NCBI GenBank assembly: GCA_016931895.1
Contig: JAFGDY010000259.1
Location: 1-36,265, forward strand
Reading direction: 5' to 3'
DNA: 36,265 nt
Origin: Anaerolineae bacterium
GTDB taxonomy: Bacteria; Chloroflexota; Anaerolineae; 4572-78; J111
The notes under the pieces were generated by a model. The model saw only the letters and a program-made list of their open reading frames with translations. It did not search any database and had not been told where the DNA came from. Of the stretch, positions 30,243-36,265 are shown piece after piece (position 1 is the first letter of the stretch; each line of letters starts with the position of its first letter). A program made the translations under genes and the position numbers.

Positions 30243-33200
30243 GTGGTACGAAAAAGTCTAAAAGGTCAAAGTCTGGTAGAATTTGCCTTGATTTTGCCCC
30301 TGCTGCTGATGCTTTTGTTGGGTGTTGTTGAAGGCGCGCGCATTATCTGGGCTTATATTACGGTGCAAAATGCCGCCAGAGAGGCGGCCCGGTACGCCGT
30401 CACCGGGCGGCCTTTTGCCTGTTCCAGCGATCCTGGGGCCGACGATGTGCCAGCCGCTTATAATCCGGCAAATTATTGCGATGATGTAAGCCGGGGCGAT
30501 CCCTGGTCCCCTCAAGTGTTAACCTCAACCCGGGTGAAGGCTATTAAAGAGGAGGCGGCCAAGCATGGTAATACTTTGAACGTTACCATTATGGCCACCG
30601 GTAGTTTGCAGATGTTTAACGATCATCGGGAAACGCCAGGGGCTTTTGGGGTGGCCGTTATGGGCCAGGATGCCACCAATCAGGGCGGGCTGGCCGACTA
30701 TGCCGGACAGCCCGGCTGGGATGTTAGAGTAGAAACCTACTACAATGTTATCATGTTCGATCCCATCTACGACTTCATCATGGGCGGAAATAGCGTTCAC
30801 CTGGCCGGGCAGGTAGAGTTGCAGAACGAAGGCATAGACCCCAGCGTGAGCGGCTATACCGGTGGCATAACATTTCAATCCGATAGCTGCGCCCCTAACT
30901 GCGGGTCAAGTACGGTACCCTATATTTCGGTTCAGGATGAGTTCAACGACTTTTCCGAACCCCAGGGCAGTAACTTTAGTGTTTCCGTAAACGACCACCA
31001 GGCCAATACCGCCTATAAACTATGGTTCGTTCACCAAGCCGACCCGGCGCATGTTTATTCGCTTGATTTTGTCACCGATAACCTGGGCAGCAAACTTTTG
31101 AACTTTGTGATTTCAGCCTCGGCCCGGCCTTCTCCGGCCGGCCCGGAATACAAAATCTATACCACCCTGGCCAGTAATACCACGCCGGTGGCCGCCTGCC
31201 TGAGCGATTTGCCCACCAACGCCCCCTGTTTTCAGGTTACTATGGGCGATGCCACCGTGGAAGTGCGCAATATCAACAGCGGCGAACACAGGCAACAACC
31301 GCTGGCCCAGGCCCGCTGGCCCATTAGCTCCTCTATTCCCATTTACCTTTATGGGCATGATGTTAATACCGACTATACCATGAAGTTTAACAACCTGAAC
31401 AGCACCGCGGCCCCGGGCGAATTGTTATTTGATGGCTCCCCTACCACAATCATTCCTACGGATAGTCAATTTGGCACCAATGAAAATAACGAACCCGGCT
31501 ATTACATTGCCACCGGCTACCTGCCCGGTAACTTGACCATTGCTTCCGAAGGCCCGCTGGGGGCTGTGGCCTCCTCCACCCTTGAACTGCGGGCCGCCGA
31601 TATGAGCATTGCCGGCGAGTTGCCGGGTGTATGGCATCCCGCGGACGACATCCTATATCTTACCCTCCTGGATCATGCCCCCTTGCAGCAATACCAAGTT
31701 GTTTTTGAGGATGGTGTTACCCCGCCCTTTACGGTTCGGGCTGATGAGCGGGGGGAACTCAACTTGAGTTATGTTGTGCCTTACGGCATCCAGGAACCCT
31801 GCGCCCAAGTACCCGAGCCTGGTTGCCAACCTGTTCCGGTTGACCTTTACACCCTGGATTATAACCGGGGGCCAAACCCCAACCATATTGCCGGGCGCAC
31901 CGTTTCTATTTTCACCCCCAATGACCCTTACATCAACGTGCCCGGGGGCAGTCGGTGGCCGGCCGGTTCGCCCATCATTATTCAACTGCGACGGCACCTG
32001 GCCTTTCATGAATACGATGTCTATCTCCAGCAAGGGCCGGTTGATAGCCCCAGTTTTTCTGCTCCTATTAGATTGGGCATCAACACCCATGAAAATGGGG
32101 ATTACAATATTATGGATTATACCCTGCCCATCTCTTATAGCGGCTACTATGTGATCCGTTCTATTGACCCGGCTTTCCCGGATCAAGAAGTGGCGGCTTT
32201 TGATATTGAGATTATGGACAAACCCTATATCACCATTGACAAGGGGAATCGCTGGCCGCCCAACACCGAAATCACCATCCGTTTAAAAAATCACCCACCC
32301 CTGCCCCACGAAGTATGGGTAGACAAAGGTGGCGCCTATGAAACGTTTTTGGGCAACGTTACGGTGTATAGTGACGGCGAAGGGCCGGTAGAGTATACCA
32401 TCCCCCTCACCATGCCCACCAGAACTAACCCCGACTATTATCCCATTCAATCTTATCGTAATGGGGCCTTGATTGCCGAAACCAAGCTTGAAGTGGCCCC
32501 GGCCGATCTGTGGATTTCTCATATTGACGTGCCCGATGTTACCTTTGATATTGAAATTCCCATTACCCTGACCATTGCCAACCTCACTGCCGTGACCGTG
32601 GCCGATACCTACTTTGATACCGACATTTACGTTGACCCGGAGGCCGCGCCCAATCCTCTTGATCCGGGCTTGCCGCCAGGCGACTACAAAAACTGGTTGC
32701 AGGATGTGCCGCCTAATGGTTCGGTTACGGTTAACGATACGATTGTGCTCTTTGGCCAGGAAAGCCATCAAATTTTTGGCCGGGTTGATACCACCGGCTG
32801 GGTGGCCGAAACCGACGAATCCAACAATGTTACGCCTCTGCCCATTGACGCGGCCTGCCCGGTTAAGATAGTTGATGAGTTTTTGGGCGATGGCCTGGCC
32901 GACTGGACCCAAACCGGTTTTGGCGATAGCGGCCCCACTTGCCCCACCCTGCCCGACCTGCCGCCTGTGGGCGGGGGCGGAGACATATTGTTGGAGCGCA
33001 ATTGGGATGGGAGCAGTGTGGATGGCTTTAGCGTGGTCTATAATCCCTTTGGCACCTCGGGCATTGACACCGGCAGAACTCAATTCGGCACCCAGTCCAG
33101 GGGTGATCCGGCTGCCAACTCCCTGGCCGTGCGGATTAGAGGGCGGCAAAACAGCAATCCGGTCTCCCTGGGCGCCTCGATCCAATTTGCCAATACCCAG

Positions 33201-36128
33201 CCCAGCGTAACCATTGCTTTTGATCACCAACTTGGTTTGTTTGGCATAGATAGTAACGAGTGGGCTGAGTATTACCTGTATATAGACGGCGCGCCGTACG
33301 ATGGCGGCACCGGCAACGGCTGGTTGCTGCGCACAAACGGCAATGGCGCCAGCAGCCAATACTATCCGGCCGATAGTGATTGGCCCAGGTTCATTAGCAC
33401 CATCCCCCTGGCGCCCGGCACCCATACCTTTACCTTTGGGGCCAAAGTTGGCGCATCCGGCAACTGGGGGAACCGGTCTATTGATAACACCGGAGAATCG
33501 GTCTATGCTTATATAGATAGCCTATTGATCACCGAAAGCAGTGGCGCGCCAACCGTACCGCCCGATCCTGCCGGCATAATTTGGTCGGCCCATTACGACA
33601 GCGATGCCGAGTTGTTTGCCTTTGCCAAGGATGCCTTTTATGGTTACACCAGCTCGGGTGATGAAGACCCCAGCGGAACCTACGACAACGGCGAAGGGGC
33701 CTGGGCCAACGGCTCTTTGTATACCAAACTGGGCCGCACCAGCGGCAGCTCAACCTATACTTCTATGACCGGCGGCTGGTCTCGCCCCTTTACCGTGCCT
33801 GCCGGCGGCGGCTGTGTGACCGTTCAGGGTTACTACCGTTTGAAGTTTTCCGACTTATACGAAAATACTGAGACCGGCGAGGTATTGCTGGCGGTTGACG
33901 ATGGCGGCAGCCCCCGGCTGTTGGCCAGCGCCACCGGGGGATCGGGAGCAGTTGACACCGGTTGGCTGCCTTTTAAGGAATCTTTTACCTTGCCCCCGGG
34001 CAGCCATACCCTGATTTTGGGCGGCTATAACAACCAGGCTACTGAGAATGGTGAAATAACCGAAATCTGGTTTGACGACGTATATGTGGTGGATTCCGGC
34101 TCCGGCGTTTCAACCAGCACCCAAACCGAAAGCAGCGGCTCCTTGATCCTGACCAATAAAGGCTCAACCGGGCACAGCACCATTGGCGTGTCCAACGACA
34201 ACGCCACCGGCTCCGGTTATCACTTTATGCACCGCACCGTGGGCAGCGGCCCCTTTGAAGTATATTTTCGGGTTGACCAGGTTCCGCCTAACGGCAGCAA
34301 TGGCCTGGCCGGTTTGGAAATACGGGGGGACCATTTGCGCGGTTCATCGGAAAAAATAATGTTTGTTCTGCGCGGCGATGGCAGCCTGAGACTCTATACC
34401 CGGGTGAACGGCGGCTCCACCGTGAACGCCAAAACCCGCTCGGGCGTTTCCGCCCCGGTTTGGCTGAAGATTGCGCGCAATGGGGATGAATTTAAGCTCT
34501 ATTACGTGGTCAGCGGCAGTGAGACCCCCCCCACCGACTGGGGCGACCCCTGGGAAACGCTGACCGGTTTTATCATGCCCGCCTCGGTTGAAGTGGGCAT
34601 GGTCAATGCGCCCGGCAGCAGCAGCACCGCCTATGCGGCCAGGTTCAAGCATTTCAACCTCTGCGCCGCCTCTGCGCCCGGCGGCTCGTCTACCGGCGGC
34701 AAAGGTTATTTGGGCAGCCGGTGCGGCCAGGTGGAAGAAAACGGCAACGGCCTGGTGGTGGTTGACGCCGTGAACACTATTCTCAACCAGGCCGGCGCAG
34801 GCCACACCTGGAAAGAGATTGCGCAGGACGATGTTTTGGGCGAACCTTCTATGGAAGGCCTGGAAGCCAGCCTCGATACCGGCGCCAACCTGGCTGCCGG
34901 CGCCGGCCCGCACGCCACCTACCAGGTCAATTTTGAAACGGCCGGCGCCTATTATGTATGGGTTGGCGGTTGGGGGCCAAACAGTAACGGCGACGACGTG
35001 CACGTGGGCTTGAACGGCGCTGCGGTAGGCGTGGTTGACGGCTTCCCCACCGGTGGCAGCGCGCCCGGCTGGAAGCAGATGTCCGGCTCTATGTCCATCA
35101 ATGCCGGCATCAACACCATTGACCTGTGGGTCAAAGAAGATGGGGCCAGGGTGTTCAAAATCCTGTTGACCAACGATAGCAGCTTTGTCCCACCCCCCGA
35201 GGGCATTTCCCAGTCGGCTTGCTCCATCATTGTGCAACCGGAAGGCCCGCCTTTGTTGGAAACGTGCGAGTACCCCTTGCAAAAAGGCGACTTTGAGGGG
35301 GCCTATCTGGAAGTATACAATACCTGGCCCACCTCCGGGTTAGCTACGTTTACCTTTGCCGGCTACAATAGTAACCGCGGCGTCTTGTTCCCCATCAGTA
35401 CCATCAGGGTGCCCACGCTGTATCAGGACTTTAACCTGCCGACGAAGATTATGAGCCATACCACGGCGGCGCTTTCTTTGAAGAAAGCCGTTAGCCTGAA
35501 TGGGGCCAGCCATCCCGATGATAAACTCTACTTTGAGTTGAGGCGAGTGTCGGACGGCCATACCCTGGTTGGCCCGCTGCTGTTGGCCGATGGCCAGGAT
35601 AGAACTACAGACATGCCGCCTATTCCAGATTTTGACCCATTTCATAACGCGCCTGATCTGTGGACCGCGTATAGTGAAGATGTCTTTGCCGGCCTGAATC
35701 CTCTCTCTTTTGTGGAGCCTGGCGACGCGGTGCGCGCCTACTTCTACGCGCCTAAAGGGGCGGCAGAGAGTTCTACCGACTTTTACATAGACAACCTTAA
35801 CCTGGCCGTTTGCACCGTGCAACCCGAACCGGACCAAACCCCGGGCCTGGGCAAGATCAGCGGCAAAACCCTGCAAGGCAGCACGCCTTTGCTGGGGGCC
35901 GACGTTTGGGCTTATGCGGATGCGGCGGACGATGGCGTGCCCGGCCCGGTGTTCCAGACCCAGAGCATCCAGGACGGCACGTATCGCTTCTACAATTTGC
36001 CGCCCGGCAAATATCTGGTCTACGCCCAAATTAAAACGGCCGCCGGTACTTTCTTTGATACCCGCCGGGTTGAAGTTTATCCAAATACCGAGTCGCGCAA
36101 CGTTGTTTTGAACATCCAAACCAGTTAA
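30243..36128 (+). CDS. Giant TadE-like surface protein with Ig-like repeats, CARDB and carbohydrate-binding-like domains
   Basis: 1961 residues from GTG 30243, with AGGAG seven bases upstream. The N-terminus, KGQSLVEFALILPLLLMLLL, is a TadE pseudopilin signal: prepilin-peptidase cleavage is expected after Gly8, leaving Glu13 at +5 before the hydrophobic helix. Residues 60-200 resemble the TadE outside domain. Four Ig-like modules carry the recurring (R/V)W(P/H) then I.L..H pattern near residues 358, 463, 571 and 670. A CARDB-like domain spans about 752-873 (VTVADTYFDTDIYVD, WVAETDESNNV). Beta-rich carbohydrate-binding or concanavalin-like domains lie at about 915-1100, 1110-1290, 1300-1475 and 1500-1650. 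A carboxypeptidase-regulatory-like fold closes the protein (ISGKTLQGSTPLLGADVWAY, YRFYNLPPGKYLVYAQ). It is probably exported, membrane-anchored and adhesive. Confidence 0.85.
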   Translation: MVRKSLKGQSLVEFALILPLLLMLLLGVVEGARIIWAYITVQNAAREAARYAVTGRPFACSSDPGADDVPAAYNPANYCDDVSRGDPWSPQVLTSTRVKAIKEEAAKHGNTLNVTIMATGSLQMFNDHRETPGAFGVAVMGQDATNQGGLADYAGQPGWDVRVETYYNVIMFDPIYDFIMGGNSVHLAGQVELQNEGIDPSVSGYTGGITFQSDSCAPNCGSSTVPYISVQDEFNDFSEPQGSNFSVSVNDHQANTAYKLWFVHQADPAHVYSLDFVTDNLGSKLLNFVISASARPSPAGPEYKIYTTLASNTTPVAACLSDLPTNAPCFQVTMGDATVEVRNINSGEHRQQPLAQARWPISSSIPIYLYGHDVNTDYTMKFNNLNSTAAPGELLFDGSPTTIIPTDSQFGTNENNEPGYYIATGYLPGNLTIASEGPLGAVASSTLELRAADMSIAGELPGVWHPADDILYLTLLDHAPLQQYQVVFEDGVTPPFTVRADERGELNLSYVVPYGIQEPCAQVPEPGCQPVPVDLYTLDYNRGPNPNHIAGRTVSIFTPNDPYINVPGGSRWPAGSPIIIQLRRHLAFHEYDVYLQQGPVDSPSFSAPIRLGINTHENGDYNIMDYTLPISYSGYYVIRSIDPAFPDQEVAAFDIEIMDKPYITIDKGNRWPPNTEITIRLKNHPPLPHEVWVDKGGAYETFLGNVTVYSDGEGPVEYTIPLTMPTRTNPDYYPIQSYRNGALIAETKLEVAPADLWISHIDVPDVTFDIEIPITLTIANLTAVTVADTYFDTDIYVDPEAAPNPLDPGLPPGDYKNWLQDVPPNGSVTVNDTIVLFGQESHQIFGRVDTTGWVAETDESNNVTPLPIDAACPVKIVDEFLGDGLADWTQTGFGDSGPTCPTLPDLPPVGGGGDILLERNWDGSSVDGFSVVYNPFGTSGIDTGRTQFGTQSRGDPAANSLAVRIRGRQNSNPVSLGASIQFANTQPSVTIAFDHQLGLFGIDSNEWAEYYLYIDGAPYDGGTGNGWLLRTNGNGASSQYYPADSDWPRFISTIPLAPGTHTFTFGAKVGASGNWGNRSIDNTGESVYAYIDSLLITESSGAPTVPPDPAGIIWSAHYDSDAELFAFAKDAFYGYTSSGDEDPSGTYDNGEGAWANGSLYTKLGRTSGSSTYTSMTGGWSRPFTVPAGGGCVTVQGYYRLKFSDLYENTETGEVLLAVDDGGSPRLLASATGGSGAVDTGWLPFKESFTLPPGSHTLILGGYNNQATENGEITEIWFDDVYVVDSGSGVSTSTQTESSGSLILTNKGSTGHSTIGVSNDNATGSGYHFMHRTVGSGPFEVYFRVDQVPPNGSNGLAGLEIRGDHLRGSSEKIMFVLRGDGSLRLYTRVNGGSTVNAKTRSGVSAPVWLKIARNGDEFKLYYVVSGSETPPTDWGDPWETLTGFIMPASVEVGMVNAPGSSSTAYAARFKHFNLCAASAPGGSSTGGKGYLGSRCGQVEENGNGLVVVDAVNTILNQAGAGHTWKEIAQDDVLGEPSMEGLEASLDTGANLAAGAGPHATYQVNFETAGAYYVWVGGWGPNSNGDDVHVGLNGAAVGVVDGFPTGGSAPGWKQMSGSMSINAGINTIDLWVKEDGARVFKILLTNDSSFVPPPEGISQSACSIIVQPEGPPLLETCEYPLQKGDFEGAYLEVYNTWPTSGLATFTFAGYNSNRGVLFPISTIRVPTLYQDFNLPTKIMSHTTAALSLKKAVSLNGASHPDDKLYFELRRVSDGHTLVGPLLLADGQDRTTDMPPIPDFDPFHNAPDLWTAYSEDVFAGLNPLSFVEPGDAVRAYFYAPKGAAESSTDFYIDNLNLAVCTVQPEPDQTPGLGKISGKTLQGSTPLLGADVWAYADAADDGVPGPVFQTQSIQDGTYRFYNLPPGKYLVYAQIKTAAGTFFDTRRVEVYPNTESRNVVLNIQTS

Positions 36129-36265
36129 TATAGTGCAGCGGTTTCCGGTAAGCAAGGTATAATGTCTGGTGATTACCCACATGTCATTAGTATGAGAAAA
36201 ACGTGGTAATATAAAAAGACAGGACACGGCAGATCGATTGTCATTAGGTCTCAAGACCGTCTCGG
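36129..36265. other. Terminal 137 bases, no gene seen
   Basis: No coding sequence or T-tailed hairpin can be supported. A TATAAT at 36158-36163 lacks a convincing -35 partner. GGTCT-CA-AGACC at 36247-36258 is a 5-bp inverted repeat that could be part of a regulatory site or terminator continuing past the window edge. Confidence 0.4.

Noticed and set aside
32283-33425. 380-codon open frame on the minus strand within the giant surface protein gene
   Set aside because: It lies wholly inside a strongly supported gene on the other strand, its translation is rich in Gly, Asn and Arg without domain features, and no ribosome-binding site or promoter is seen. GC-rich coding often leaves the antisense frame open.
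34344-35282. 312-codon minus-strand open frame inside the same gene
   Set aside because: Antisense shadow of coding sequence; low-complexity Ala/Gly/His/Arg composition and no recognisable motif.
36158-36163. TATAAT near the right edge as a promoter for a gene beyond the window
   Set aside because: No good -35 hexamer 16-18 bases upstream and no gene visible downstream within the window.

Overview
The window is one strand of a bacterial chromosome. Every gene I can support lies on the + strand, tightly packed and often overlapping by a few bases. No phylogenetic marker is present. The best guess for the source is an Anaerolineae-type Chloroflexota. The reasons are arrays of GT-C and DUF2079 membrane proteins, DegS/NarX-type kinases with a NarL-type regulator, a giant TadE fusion, and heptamer repeats with a CCTGAGCGAAGCCGAAGG element that I recall as common in such genomes. 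This is inference (about 0.5).

Region A (1-12377) is a sugar-biosynthesis operon. It opens with the tail of a membrane-anchored GT2 glycosyltransferase and a DUF354 protein. A complete set for CMP-pseudaminic acid follows: PseB, PseC, an SpsF-type cytidylyltransferase, PseG, a PseH-like acetyltransferase and PseI. Woven into the set are tailoring genes: a pseudaminic-acid-associated methylase, a PseA/WbpG amidotransferase with dedicated HisH and HisF homologues (amidine formation), a B12-binding radical SAM enzyme placed directly before pseI, and a second SAM methyltransferase. The likely product is an amidinated and possibly methylated nonulosonic acid.

Region B (12378-17934) is assembly and export: a FemAB/GNAT-like ligase, a NodB-type deacetylase, a Wzx-type flippase, and a large GT-B protein with an HP motif that could transfer the nonulosonic acid.

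Region C (17969-27046) is a run of six polytopic membrane proteins (GT-C-like, DUF2079, AZOBR_p60025-like, GT87-like, two GT39-like). One carries a single-base frameshift in a T run. Its neighbour contains in-frame heptamer repeats that look like an insertion into the gene. A strong intrinsic terminator at 27041-27070 ends the whole block.

Region D (27071-29920) starts with a promoter whose -10 lies in a 15-bp inverted repeat. It encodes a histidine kinase lacking the phosphoacceptor His, a NarL-type response regulator, and a DegS-like kinase that has the His.

Region E (29921-36265) holds a consensus sigma-70 promoter (TTGACA, 17 bp, TATAAT) with a 150-base leader. It drives a 1961-residue surface protein with a TadE pseudopilin N-terminus, at least four Ig-like repeats, a CARDB domain, several carbohydrate-binding-like beta domains, and a C-terminal carboxypeptidase-regulatory-like domain. 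The last 137 bases hold no gene.
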